From positions 20,600-84,599 of the forward strand of contig DUDT01000012.1 of NCBI GenBank assembly GCA_005110385.1: a DNA stretch of 64,000 nucleotides, in the 5' to 3' direction. This DNA comes from Candidatus Melainabacteria bacterium. Its GTDB lineage: Bacteria; Cyanobacteriota; Vampirovibrionia; LMEP-6097. The position numbers were made by a program, and so were the translations under genes. Under the pieces are notes generated by a model, which was not told the origin of the DNA, ran no database searches, and worked only from the letters and a program-made list of their open reading frames with translations. This document shows, piece after piece, positions 17,692 through 26,512 of the stretch (position 1 is its first letter; each line of letters starts with the position of its first letter).

Positions 17692-18549
17692 GCTAACTAT
17701 CCACTGCGGAAATACATAACCAAATCGAGTAGATCTCGTTAGTATTTTCATGATTGGACGATAGATTCTGATATCTTCAATAAGCCACAGTGAACGCATT
17801 CTACCTTGGTTAAGCCTAGCCATCTCAAAGTAAGCTTCAGAATCGGTTTTAGAATCATAGGCTAGTAATCCTAAGATTCTATAAGCTTCTGCAAGTTCAT
17901 AAAAATCTAGAGTTTGCGGAAAGGCTATTTCACTAAATTTTTCTATAATATTTATTGAAATTCTCCGTGCTTCTTGTCTTGCAGACTCGGTTTTAAGGAA
18001 GTATAAATATTCCAATCTGCTCGGGAAATAAGGACTGCGGTTGTCAATTTTACTTAAGAGTTCGTTATAAATAAATTCTCTGATTTCATGATCATTCAAA
18101 TCTAATTTATTCTCTCCATAAAATGCTTTTTTAAGCTCTATATGAGCTTTTTCGGAATTTGTGAGTCCACAAGCTTTAGCAGCTTCAAAGTCTTGGTCGA
18201 AGAGGAGTAGAGATTTAAGATCATTTCTGAATTTATCATTTTTAGGGAATTTTTTAGTAGCATACTCGAGAAGTGCGTAAGCTCTTTTAATATCTCCATA
18301 AGCTATAAGTGCTGTGGTGAAAGCTTCCAAATTTTCTACATCATTTATTTTTAAAGAATCGTACTTATTGAAATCATTAATTACCTCATCAAGATTACCA
18401 AGAAGTAAGAGATCTAAATTCTCTTCAGCACTATTGAATTTAGGTTTAGAAGCTTTAACGCTATTATTCGTCTCAAACAGACTGATTCCAAAAAACTCTA
18501 CTGTAAGCAAGCAGAGAAGAACTATACAGAATCTACCAAGCTTGTTCAT
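17674..18549 (-). CDS. Secreted or membrane-anchored TPR-like protein, unknown
   Basis: The N-terminus MNKLGRFCIVLLCLLTVEFFGISLF is a signal or membrane anchor, followed by a helical solenoid whose pieces (NLEAFTTALIAYGDIKRAYALLEYATKKFPKNDKFRNDL, LAEAYRILGLLAYDSKTDSEAYFEMARL) resemble tetratricopeptide units. No catalytic motif is evident. It overlaps the tatD stop/start by 4 nt (ATGA), so it is coupled to tatD, and converges with the SirB1 gene. Confidence 0.75.
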   Translation of the reverse strand: MNKLGRFCIVLLCLLTVEFFGISLFETNNSVKASKPKFNSAEENLDLLLLGNLDEVINDFNKYDSLKINDVENLEAFTTALIAYGDIKRAYALLEYATKKFPKNDKFRNDLKSLLLFDQDFEAAKACGLTNSEKAHIELKKAFYGENKLDLNDHEIREFIYNELLSKIDNRSPYFPSRLEYLYFLKTESARQEARRISINIIEKFSEIAFPQTLDFYELAEAYRILGLLAYDSKTDSEAYFEMARLNQGRMRSLWLIEDIRIYRPIMKILTRSTRFGYVFPQWIVSLNQFQ

Positions 18550-19370
18550 ATTTTAAAGAGATATTCTGCATTCTGTGTCGTGATATTCATAATTCCAGTT
18601 TTGTCTAGACCTTTGATCTCAGCAAGCTGTTCTGCTACATAGTTTACGTAACTAGGCTCGTTTCGTTTTCCTCTTTGAGCCTGTGGGGCTAGGAAAGGAC
18701 AATCTGTCTCTAAGAGAGTCTTCTCTAGGGGAACTACTTTTGCTACTTCTCTAAGTGATTTAGAGCTTTTAAAAGTGAGAATACCAGACCAAGATATGAA
18801 AAAACCTAATTCTATACAAGCTAGTGCAAAATCTTGACTACCAGTGAAACAGTGAATGGTTCCATTGCGATCAGATTTAGTGTTTTTAAAATGTGCTTCC
18901 AAGATATTAAGTGTATCGCTTTCAGCATCACGTGTGTGGATAATTAAGGGAAGCTGAAAGCGTTTTGCAAGTTCAATTTGTTTATTAAAAATTTCTCGCT
19001 GTTTTTCTTGCTCTGCTTTAGTCGTGCAGTGATAGTAATCAAGGCCAGTCTCACCAATGGCTCTTATTTTATTTTCTGGATTTACTAATTCTCGATTCAA
19101 AACAGCTAATAAGTCATTCTCTGAGTCATCATCCCAAGAGTGAAACTCTGTCGGGTGGACGCCTATGGCTATGTATAAATTACTAAAGCCATTACCATTA
19201 AACTGTTTGCTGAGTTTTAATAAGGTTTCCACTTCATTTACCCTGCAACAAGAATGTAGTATTTTCCCTACACCAGAGTTGAATGCTCTCTCCATAACAT
19301 CTTCACGGTCAGAATCATATTCATTGAAATTTATATGTGCATGGGTGTCTATGAGGATAGGATTTGTCAT
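18546..19370 (-). CDS. tatD: TatD family metal-dependent deoxyribonuclease
   Basis: The TIM-barrel amidohydrolase ligands are all present: HxH in LIDTHAHINF, Glu in IGETGLDYYH, His in LIIHTRDAESDT, His in TIHCFTGS and Asp in ETDCPFLAP. 274 residues fits. Members act as 3-prime exonucleases or D-aminoacyl-tRNA deacylase relatives; the precise substrate is uncertain. It follows a 108-residue gene by 3 nt and overlaps the next gene by 4 nt. Confidence 0.93.
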   Translation of the reverse strand: MTNPILIDTHAHINFNEYDSDREDVMERAFNSGVGKILHSCCRVNEVETLLKLSKQFNGNGFSNLYIAIGVHPTEFHSWDDDSENDLLAVLNRELVNPENKIRAIGETGLDYYHCTTKAEQEKQREIFNKQIELAKRFQLPLIIHTRDAESDTLNILEAHFKNTKSDRNGTIHCFTGSQDFALACIELGFFISWSGILTFKSSKSLREVAKVVPLEKTLLETDCPFLAPQAQRGKRNEPSYVNYVAEQLAEIKGLDKTGIMNITTQNAEYLFKI

Positions 19371-19373
19371 CGT

Positions 19374-19700
19374 CTACTTAAAGTGATCGTAATTACAATG
19401 ACGTATTTTAGCAGTAAACTTTTTATGTTTATTCAATCTTTCTTCAATATTTTTTTTCTTCTTTTGAATTTTATCAACTATAAGCTGGCCACTCGCCCAG
19501 CTTTCTTGCACTCTCTCTTGGTTCTTTTTACTCATTTTATGAGTTTTATTTAATTGATTAATTTGGCTGATAATCACTGAGCGAACAGCAAGCTTATCTA
19601 AGCACTTTTCTAAATCTTCGTCCTCTAGGGCTGAGTTTAGCTCTGTATCAATATCTTGGAGTTCATCAATACCATCATCGAAATCTTTAAATTTTCGCAT
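19374..19700 (-). CDS. Hypothetical coiled-coil protein, possible flagellar chaperone downstream of fliD
   Basis: Not recognised by sequence. It is 108 residues, highly charged and almost entirely helical (FDDGIDELQDIDTELNSALEDEDLEKCLDKLAVRS and a Lys-rich second half). It starts 23 nt after fliD on the same strand. FliT, the chaperone of FliD, is a short helical bundle commonly encoded beside fliD, so a FliT-like role is an inference from position and shape only. Confidence 0.6.
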   Translation of the reverse strand: MRKFKDFDDGIDELQDIDTELNSALEDEDLEKCLDKLAVRSVIISQINQLNKTHKMSKKNQERVQESWASGQLIVDKIQKKKKNIEERLNKHKKFTAKIRHCNYDHFK

Positions 19701-19723
19701 TCTAATTCTTTCTCCTGATTTTT

Positions 19724-22021
19724 TTATCTATTTAATGACGAGACTGCAGCTTGTTGTTGTTGCATTCCAGCGTTTAATGAATCTAGTTTTGCATATTGTT
19801 TAGTTAATCTAGCCTCATAGTCATCGACGCTCTGATTTGCACGAACAAGACTACTGTCAAGTGTTTTCTGACGTGAATCAAAAGCAGTACTCATGGCTTG
19901 TATAATTCCGCTAGAGCTATTAACATAAGTGTCCAATAGTGCATCAAGCTGTACAAGGATGCCACTAGAGCCATCATCAAAAGGTGGTATTTCACTATCT
20001 GTTTTACCATAAAGTAATTTATTTACAGCATTAGGATCTTTAGCTAAGGCTGTCGAGAAACTGCTATCGAGGCTATAACCAGAGAATTTGTTGTCGGCCA
20101 CACTTAAAGTACTTTTAAAACCTATATCTACTAAAGATTTGTATCGATTTGAATCAGAAGAATCAAAGGCGGTGCCTAGTAATGCTTTAATTGAACTATC
20201 GAGCCTCTTTCCTATTCTATTCTTCATTCCTCTAGCGAAGCTTAATGTATCATTTATTTGTTTAAGAACTGCATCGAGGTTGCTTCTGTAAGTGCTACTG
20301 TCTTCTGAAATCGTTACTCTGACAGGGCTGTCTGTTTCTGTTAATGTTTTTAATTCTAGGCTAACACCTGCAATGATCCCACTTACGGTATTGCTGTTGC
20401 TGACTAAGGTCTCGCCATTATTTTGGGTGGAAATCTGGAATTCGGCATTATTGCCTAAATCTTCATCGTCTAATGCAAGAATGTTTAATATATTACTATC
20501 ATCTGAGCTCAGTGGAATAGAAAGTGCACCTGTTTGAGTATTTTTTAAATTGAAAGTACCGTTTAAAGTATCATAGCTAGCTTTAACTTTGACATCCCCA
20601 TCATTATTTATTTTTTGCAGTAGATTGTCTATAGTATCTGTACTTGGATTAAAGGTAATTTCTTTTCCATTTATAGTTAAAGAGTTACCAGTAATTCCTA
20701 TGCTAGAGAGTAAGGCTGTTTTCCTAGGAGATGAAAGATTCTGTATGCCAGTCACTGAACCTGCATTTATTTTTGCATTATTTAAGCCTAATGCAGAGAG
20801 CAAGTTGCTAGTATCTCCTGATGAACCCATGCTTATGACTCCACTGAGAGAGACCTTGCCATTTGTAAAAGTCGCAGTGACTCCTGAAAAATTATTATTG
20901 AGGAAGTTTAAAATATCTTGAAAGTCTTTATCTGTGCCTAATGTCTCATCACTCAGATTAAAAACACTACCAATATTACTATCTATCGAGCTAGTGCTAA
21001 TGGAACTTGCTCCAGTCGTATTATTCGTTAATGAAAATTTTCCTGTGCTAGTGTCGTAGTTAGCTGTAACTCCAGCACTCGCATTATTGTTGATAGCTGT
21101 GATTAAGGAATTAATGGTGTCGGTGTTTGGGTCAAAGTTAATATCAGTACCGTTAATGGTAATAACGGTGCCATTTATTCCTAGTGAATTAAGAGTATCA
21201 CTGCTCTTTGGTAGGTTTAACTTTTGGCTACCTGTTACTGTTCCACTGTTAATCGTGCTTAAGCCTAGTGCATTTAATAAATTACTGCTGTCAGCAGAAT
21301 CTCCAAGCGTAGTAATTCCAGTGATTTCAATAGAACCATTTACGAGGCTTGCCCCTACACCAGCAAAGCTGTTCGTGAAAAAATCTAGTACTGACTGAAT
21401 ATCTGTAAGGCCAGAAGTACTTGCTGTTGTGCCATTTATCGTGACCGAACCTTCTGTAATACTGGTAACACCATTTAAATTCGCCTTAGATAGAAGATCA
21501 CTAGTGACTAAGCCATTGCTTATTTGATTAGTAGATCGTTTTACGGTAGCAGTTTCCGTAGGATCACTAAGTACCGCTGTTTGACCATTTATGGTGACTG
21601 AACCAGGTACTAGGGTGTCTTTGAAATTAAGATCTTTTAAGTCAGAAGCTCCAGTGACGCCAGTATCTATATATGTTGATGATTTTACTGAGCTATTGGT
21701 GGCTAATTTAAGTATCTTTAAATCAAATGTTTGCGGACTTGCTCTACCACTTACACTTGCTGATGCTTTATCTTTATTTGAGATATTAACGGAATTGGAA
21801 ACTAAGGTTGAAGCATCATTAGTTATATTCTTAATGCTAAGAAGATTTTTTAATGTTGTTAATCTATCACGCAGAGTATTAACGCTAGTTCTTTCTGTGT
21901 TTAACTCTGTTTTTTTTGTTTCGAGGGGTCTGATCTTGTTAGTTACTTCTAAATTGACTAATTGTGATATTAGTCCTTGTGAATCTATATTAGAGTTCAT
22001 CCCAAGTAAACTTACGCTCAT
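19724..22021 (-). CDS. fliD: Flagellar filament cap protein FliD (HAP2), enlarged
   Basis: FliD caps the growing filament and folds exported flagellin. The N-terminal coil NIDSQGLISQLVNLEVTNKIRPLETKKTEL and the C-terminal coil DSRQKTLDSSLVRANQSVDDYEARLTKQYAKLDSLNAGMQQQQAAVSSL are the conserved self-assembly ends. At 765 residues it is much larger than the usual 450-500. The extra mass is an internal duplication: residues about 206-362 and 366-523 repeat the same block (FFTNSFAGV / FLNNNFSGV, DSSNLLNALGL / DTSNLLSALGL, TINGTDINFDPNTDTINSL / TINGKEITFNPSTDTIDNL), similar to flagellin_IN repeats. Confidence 0.94.
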   Translation of the reverse strand: MSVSLLGMNSNIDSQGLISQLVNLEVTNKIRPLETKKTELNTERTSVNTLRDRLTTLKNLLSIKNITNDASTLVSNSVNISNKDKASASVSGRASPQTFDLKILKLATNSSVKSSTYIDTGVTGASDLKDLNFKDTLVPGSVTINGQTAVLSDPTETATVKRSTNQISNGLVTSDLLSKANLNGVTSITEGSVTINGTTASTSGLTDIQSVLDFFTNSFAGVGASLVNGSIEITGITTLGDSADSSNLLNALGLSTINSGTVTGSQKLNLPKSSDTLNSLGINGTVITINGTDINFDPNTDTINSLITAINNNASAGVTANYDTSTGKFSLTNNTTGASSISTSSIDSNIGSVFNLSDETLGTDKDFQDILNFLNNNFSGVTATFTNGKVSLSGVISMGSSGDTSNLLSALGLNNAKINAGSVTGIQNLSSPRKTALLSSIGITGNSLTINGKEITFNPSTDTIDNLLQKINNDGDVKVKASYDTLNGTFNLKNTQTGALSIPLSSDDSNILNILALDDEDLGNNAEFQISTQNNGETLVSNSNTVSGIIAGVSLELKTLTETDSPVRVTISEDSSTYRSNLDAVLKQINDTLSFARGMKNRIGKRLDSSIKALLGTAFDSSDSNRYKSLVDIGFKSTLSVADNKFSGYSLDSSFSTALAKDPNAVNKLLYGKTDSEIPPFDDGSSGILVQLDALLDTYVNSSSGIIQAMSTAFDSRQKTLDSSLVRANQSVDDYEARLTKQYAKLDSLNAGMQQQQAAVSSLNR

Positions 22022-22122
22022 ATCTCTTATTAACCAAGCTTGACTTTTTTGACCATACTGAAAATTACTTGTTTTTTGATTTCGTCCTAAGTTTATTGGG
22101 GGAATAGCTATAATATATCGTT

Positions 22123-22827
22123 ATGACCCTTAGTTCTCCACTGCGACATTTAGCCGTAATCATGGATGGTAATAGAAGGTGGGCTAAGGCAAGAGGTTTA
22201 TTTAGTGTTGAAGGACATAGGCAGGGGGTTAAAGCTTTAAGATCTTTAGTGAAAGAATGCCTTGATTTAGGTATCGGCTATCTTACGGCTTATGCCTTCT
22301 CTTCTGAAAATTGGAAAAGAACAGCTAAAGAATTAGATTTTTTATTTGAGCTTTTAAATGAATCTGCTATTAATGAATTAAGTTCCCTTAGTGAGCAGGG
22401 TGTAAAGGTAAGGTTTCTTGGAGATTTATCTGTATTTAAGAGTAATAATCTTTTAGAGTCTTTAGGGAATTTAGAGAAAGCTACGCAGAGTAATGACCGT
22501 TTGGTTTTTAATATCGCTCTTAATTATGGAGCGGTTGCGGAGCTTACTCGTGCAGTGAATATGATTTCTGAAACTCTTTCCGAGAAAGAGATACATTATT
22601 TAGATGAGAATTCTTTTAAGAAATGTTTATACACGGCAGATATACCAGATCCAGATTTTATAATAAGGACTGGTGGAAAGCAGAGGCTTAGTAATTACCT
22701 TTTATGGCAAGCAGCTTACTCGAAATTAATATTTACTGATATTCTTTGGCCTGATTTTAATTTAGATGATATAAAGTCTCAGCTTAATCTTCCAGCTAAA
22801 GCTTTTGCGGTTAATTATGCAAGTTAG
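22123..22827 (+). CDS. uppS: Isoprenyl transferase (undecaprenyl diphosphate synthase type)
   Basis: Condenses isopentenyl diphosphates into the C55 lipid carrier for peptidoglycan. MDGNRRWAKARGL with the essential Asp, then YLTAYAFSSENWKR, FNIALNYGAVAELTRAV and DFIIRTGGKQRLSNYLLWQAAYSKLIFTDILWPDF identify it. One deviation stands out: the C-terminal motif is normally RTxGExRxSNFLLWQ, with the Glu implicated in metal/IPP binding in the E. coli enzyme, but here the codon is AAG (Lys). Length 234 is slightly short. It overlaps alr by 11 nt. Confidence 0.93.
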   Translation: MTLSSPLRHLAVIMDGNRRWAKARGLFSVEGHRQGVKALRSLVKECLDLGIGYLTAYAFSSENWKRTAKELDFLFELLNESAINELSSLSEQGVKVRFLGDLSVFKSNNLLESLGNLEKATQSNDRLVFNIALNYGAVAELTRAVNMISETLSEKEIHYLDENSFKKCLYTADIPDPDFIIRTGGKQRLSNYLLWQAAYSKLIFTDILWPDFNLDDIKSQLNLPAKAFAVNYAS

Positions 22828-23920
22828 ACCAGCTATTACCTCTAATGCTAGATTTCACCGAGATGCTTGGTTAGAGATTAATTTAGATCATCTAGAGAGT
22901 AATTTACAGACTATTTATCAGCAGGTTAAAAAGCCACTTATATTAGTTTTAAAAGCTGATGCTTATGGGCATGGAGCTGGAGTTATAGCGAATATGCTTG
23001 ATTCTTATTCTGCGGTTCATGCTTATGCGGTGGCGAATATAGATGAAGCTATTAATCTCAGGCAGTCTACTGATAAGAGAATTATGGTTTTAGGGATAAC
23101 GCCAGAATGGTCATATAGTGTAGCTATTGAAAAAAATATAGAGCTGACTATCGCAGATGAAAAAGCTGCTGAAAAGCTGAACCGCATAGCCTTTGACCTT
23201 TCTAAGGTAGCTAAAATTCACCTAAAATTAGATACAGGGATGAATCGTATCGGCTTTAAAGTAGAGAAGCCAGAAGAGTTTAGAGAAATTATCAGAAGAG
23301 TAGATATGCTTTTTAATCTAAAGATACAGAGTGTTTTTTCACATTATTCGGCTTCAGATGATACACAGTTATGTGCTATTCAGACTACACGTTTTATTAA
23401 TGCTACTGATAATATTAATTTCCCGCGTCATATCGCGAGCAGTAAAGCTGCTCGCCTTATAAACCAAGATCCTTTTGATTACGTGCGTGTCGGGATTGAG
23501 TTATTCGGTTTAGATAATCCGATTCTTAAACCTGTTATGTCTCTCCATGCTAGAGTGGTTTTCGTAAAACAGATAAGTCCGGGTGAAGCGGTGAGCTATA
23601 ACGGTACTTGGCATACCAAGCGAACTACTAAGATAGCTACACTACCACTGGGTTATGCTGATGGCGTACCGAGAGCTTTATCTAATCGAATTAAAGGTTA
23701 CGTTAAGGAAAGTTTTATACCACAGGTGGGCTTGATAACCATGGATCAGATTATGTTTGACATCGGTGATACCGAAGATATTAAAGTTGGAGACCAAGTT
23801 GAACTTATTGGTCCGCATTTACCCCTTAAAGAATGGGCTAAGCTCTTAAACACTATCAGTTATGAATTAGTTACTTCTTTAAATTTACGTTTACCGAAGG
23901 TTTATACGAGAGATTTATAG
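22817..23920 (+). CDS. alr: Alanine racemase
   Basis: PLP enzyme making D-alanine for peptidoglycan. Cofactor lysine lies in LVLKADAYGHGAG, the opposing catalytic Tyr in AVSYNGTW, with LKLDTGMNRIGF, HIASSKAARL and TLPLGYADGVPRALSN also conserved. I place the start at ATG 22817 (MQVRPAI) because the upstream TTG at 22805 would lie deeper inside uppS. The two genes form a wall-precursor pair. The TAG stop is followed directly by a full palindromic element. Confidence 0.95.
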   Translation: MQVRPAITSNARFHRDAWLEINLDHLESNLQTIYQQVKKPLILVLKADAYGHGAGVIANMLDSYSAVHAYAVANIDEAINLRQSTDKRIMVLGITPEWSYSVAIEKNIELTIADEKAAEKLNRIAFDLSKVAKIHLKLDTGMNRIGFKVEKPEEFREIIRRVDMLFNLKIQSVFSHYSASDDTQLCAIQTTRFINATDNINFPRHIASSKAARLINQDPFDYVRVGIELFGLDNPILKPVMSLHARVVFVKQISPGEAVSYNGTWHTKRTTKIATLPLGYADGVPRALSNRIKGYVKESFIPQVGLITMDQIMFDIGDTEDIKVGDQVELIGPHLPLKEWAKLLNTISYELVTSLNLRLPKVYTRDL

Positions 23921-24040
23921 GCACTGTAGCGGAACTCCAATTTCTGCGTTTTCGTCGTCCTCATGATCCTCATGTATGCTTGATACACTGCGGTCATTCG
24001 TCCTCCTTAGCCTTGAACTTGTTCGTTCGGCTACACGCCC
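23921..24040 (-). repeat. Full palindromic interspersed element (copy B, minus orientation)
   Basis: Core strings TTTCTGCGTTTTCGTCGTCC, TCATGATCCTCATG and CGGTCATTCGTCCTCC are the reverse complement of the other copies. Arms TGTAGCGGAAC (23925-23935) and GTTCGGCTACA (24025-24035) pair with one mismatch. The apical hairpin here is GTAT-GCTTG-ATAC, so its stem has changed on both sides relative to other copies. It begins on the base after the alr stop codon. The SD-ATG mini-ORF (ATG at 23997, minus) runs 31 codons. Confidence 0.9.
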
Positions 24041-24107
24041 CTGATGACTATTATAGAAGTTTCACTTTCTTAACCAAAGTTTAAAAAAGATATGGTTTAT
24101 GTAATGC

Positions 24108-24629
24108 ATGGCGATAGGCGGACCTAGCGACAAGAACCCATTGAATTTGTTTAAATACAATTCTGCTTCTGGTGTTGCACCAAAAAATCAACCAGAGCAA
24201 GTTTCTTCTACTGAGGAGACTCCAACTGACACTGCAAGTAAGTCAGCTGCAAATTCATATGAGCGTATTGCTCAATTACAGAACACTTTAGGTGCAGATG
24301 GTTTTGTTGGAAGAAAGGTCGGTCCTGCTGATTTAGCAAAGACTGCTGGAGCTAATCCTTTAGGCTCGATTAAGTTTAACGGAAATCCTCCTAGCATAAC
24401 TGAAACAAGTGCTCCTAGAGAGCCGAGTTCAGTTGAGGCTATTGGTGGTCCAGAAGTTGTTGCTGCTACGACAAATGATAATGCTCGATTAAAACTTGAG
24501 ACTACTAAGCTTGCTAACTTAGCAAATAAGTATAATGCTCGAACTGTAGATGGTGATTTTTTTGATGTAAGTGCGGAGAATACATCTCTAGCAGATAATA
24601 ATACTGCGTTAGCAGCAGCGCGTGGCTAA
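24108..24629 (+). CDS. Unknown protein with N-terminal NP motif and disordered sequence
   Basis: Not recognised. The start MAIGGPSDKNPLNLFKYNSA places NPLNLFKYN at residues 10-18, similar in position and spelling to NPFAFLFEG/NPYAYLLEN in the cell-wall hydrolase island. The rest is Ala/Thr/Ser/Asn-rich with little predicted order, with a possible short coil near NDNARLKLETTKLANLANKYNA. No Sec signal. I infer an exported structural or cargo protein, possibly via the flagellar apparatus, but nothing else supports this. Confidence 0.6.
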   Translation: MAIGGPSDKNPLNLFKYNSASGVAPKNQPEQVSSTEETPTDTASKSAANSYERIAQLQNTLGADGFVGRKVGPADLAKTAGANPLGSIKFNGNPPSITETSAPREPSSVEAIGGPEVVAATTNDNARLKLETTKLANLANKYNARTVDGDFFDVSAENTSLADNNTALAAARG

Positions 24630-24635
24630 AAATGC

Positions 24636-24938
24636 TCACCTTATAAATTTTCTAAACCAAGGACTAAAGAGCAGACATTTTTTAATGGCGGTTTTACCTG
24701 TATAAAAGCGCTTATCTGAAACATTTGGGATGAAACTTTCGTCTAAAGCTTCGAATTCTTCATCGATATTAAAGTCAATCATAAACAATAGTTCACGATT
24801 AGTTAGTTTATGATCTGCATTTTCAGCTCGGCTAATGAAATTCAGCTCTGGCTCTGTTATTAATCGTAAAAAAAAGACTAGAAAACGGTGTTCCCAGATA
24901 GCTGAATCATAAATAAAGAAATATTTACAGGAGTTCAT
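24636..24938 (-). CDS. Hypothetical protein, 100 residues
   Basis: Not recognised. MNSCKYFFIYDSAIWEHRFLVFFLRLITEPEL at the start, then an acidic middle (FNIDEEFEALDESFIPNVSDKR) and a basic end (KKCLLFSPWFRKFIR). No clear signal peptide or motif. Its ATG overlaps the stop of pyk by 4 nt, so it is probably translated from the pyk mRNA. Confidence 0.6.
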   Translation of the reverse strand: MNSCKYFFIYDSAIWEHRFLVFFLRLITEPELNFISRAENADHKLTNRELLFMIDFNIDEEFEALDESFIPNVSDKRFYTGKTAIKKCLLFSPWFRKFIR

Positions 24939-26512
24939 GTAAGAGAGCAGTGTTCATCTCTCTGTATACTTGGACCAAGCTTTTTATCATGAAGTGCTTT
25001 ACTGTACTGCTTTAGTTCAAGTATAGAGCCATCACATTTATGAATTTTAATGAAATTAGAGACCCCGCGAGCAGCTAAAGGTAAGCCGCCAGTAATTACT
25101 ACACTGTCACCGTGATCAACGTAGCCACCTTTAATAAGGTGTTTCTCAATATTATAAATAGTGTTAGTCGTTTCTTCGACTTCGTCGAAATATATAGGAA
25201 GCACTCCCCAAACCATAGATAGGGAATTATAGGTGAACTCATAAGTCGTCGCCGCGATGATTCTTGCTTCAGGACGCAGTCTAGATACCATCATCGCGCT
25301 CTTTCCAGAACAAGAAAATACTACTATGTTCTCTATATGCTGTAATTTAGAAAAAGTTTCAACCGCTTGAGCTATCGCATAGCGATTAATATCGTCTGTC
25401 TGATTAGGATCTAAGTCTTTAAGGTTACGTCTTTCGACTTTAATTTCACCAGATTTTTCTACTTCTAGTGCGATTTTCGCCATCATCTGAATAGTTTCTT
25501 TAGGGAAAGCACCAGTGGCTGTTTCATTAGAAAGCATGATGGCATCAGTGCCGTCAAGAATAGCATTCGCCACATCTGAAACTTCTGCACGTGTAGGAAA
25601 CGGTTTTGTAATCATCGAATCCATCATCTGCGTAGCGGTGATAGCAAATTTCTTTTTATAATTAGCTCTACTGATGATCTGCTTCTGTATCATCGGAACT
25701 TTTTCTGGTTCTAATTCTACGCCTAGGTCACCACGCGCTACCATAACACCATCTACTACATCTAAAATTTGATCTAATTCTATTACTGCCTGTGGCTTTT
25801 CAATTTTAGCGATTACTTTAATCGGTAACTGGTCTACATTACACTCGTCGATTAGTTTTCTAAGTTCAAGTACATCATCTGCGGTCTTAACGAAAGATAG
25901 AGCGATGAATTCAGCTGAATGCTTAACTGCCTGAATTATATCTTCTCTGTCTTTATCTGTTATAGAAGCTAAATTAGCTTGGTGTGACTCTGGAAGGTTT
26001 ACGCCCTTATTAGACTTAATGACCCCGCCGAAGAGAACGTTACATCTAACATCATTACCTTTAACTTCAGTAGCGCGAAGCCTAATTAAACCATCGTCTA
26101 TAAGTACCTGCTGGCCAGCAAGTATATCTTTAGTTAATGCAGGGTAATTACGAATAAAAACTCTTTTTATTGAAGCTGTAGTCGAATAGTCCGCAGTATC
26201 AGCATCAGATGTTAGGATTATCTCTTCGCCTTGTTTGATAATCACTCCCTCGTCTGGCAGTGTCCCAGTCCTGATTTTAGGTCCTTGAATGTCGACTAAA
26301 ATACCTATAGGTCTTTTTAATTCTTTAGCGATTTTACGCACTCTATTAAGTCTTTCTGCTCTTGAATCCCAGTCTCCATGAGAGCAGTTAAGTCTAGCTA
26401 CATTCATTCCAGCCAGAATAAGCTCTCTAATAGTCTCCTCTGTTTCAGAAGCTGGTCCTAGCGTCGCTACTATTTTAGTTTTTGGGGTGTTTTTTAAATC
26501 AAGATTAGACAT
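24935..26512 (-). CDS. pyk: Pyruvate kinase
   Basis: Final ATP-forming step of glycolysis. TKIVATLGPASETEETI, MNVARLNCSHGDW, ILVDIQGPKIRTG, IIAKIEKPQAVIELDQILDVVDGVMVARGDLGVELEPEKVP and TATQMMDSMITKPFPTRAEVSDVANAILDGTDAIMLSNETATG cover the active site and K/Mg ligands. The protein is 525 residues, about 50 longer than minimal forms, with the surplus in the C-terminal tail (HDKKLGPSIQRDEHCSLT). It overlaps anmK by 8 nt and the 100-residue gene by 4. Confidence 0.96.
   Translation of the reverse strand: MSNLDLKNTPKTKIVATLGPASETEETIRELILAGMNVARLNCSHGDWDSRAERLNRVRKIAKELKRPIGILVDIQGPKIRTGTLPDEGVIIKQGEEIILTSDADTADYSTTASIKRVFIRNYPALTKDILAGQQVLIDDGLIRLRATEVKGNDVRCNVLFGGVIKSNKGVNLPESHQANLASITDKDREDIIQAVKHSAEFIALSFVKTADDVLELRKLIDECNVDQLPIKVIAKIEKPQAVIELDQILDVVDGVMVARGDLGVELEPEKVPMIQKQIISRANYKKKFAITATQMMDSMITKPFPTRAEVSDVANAILDGTDAIMLSNETATGAFPKETIQMMAKIALEVEKSGEIKVERRNLKDLDPNQTDDINRYAIAQAVETFSKLQHIENIVVFSCSGKSAMMVSRLRPEARIIAATTYEFTYNSLSMVWGVLPIYFDEVEETTNTIYNIEKHLIKGGYVDHGDSVVITGGLPLAARGVSNFIKIHKCDGSILELKQYSKALHDKKLGPSIQRDEHCSLT

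Noticed and set aside
24636..24938. Antisense artefact of an upstream pyk leader
   Set aside because: It is downstream of pyk, overlaps by ATGA as normal coupled genes do, and no better frame covers the region, so I kept it as a hypothetical gene.
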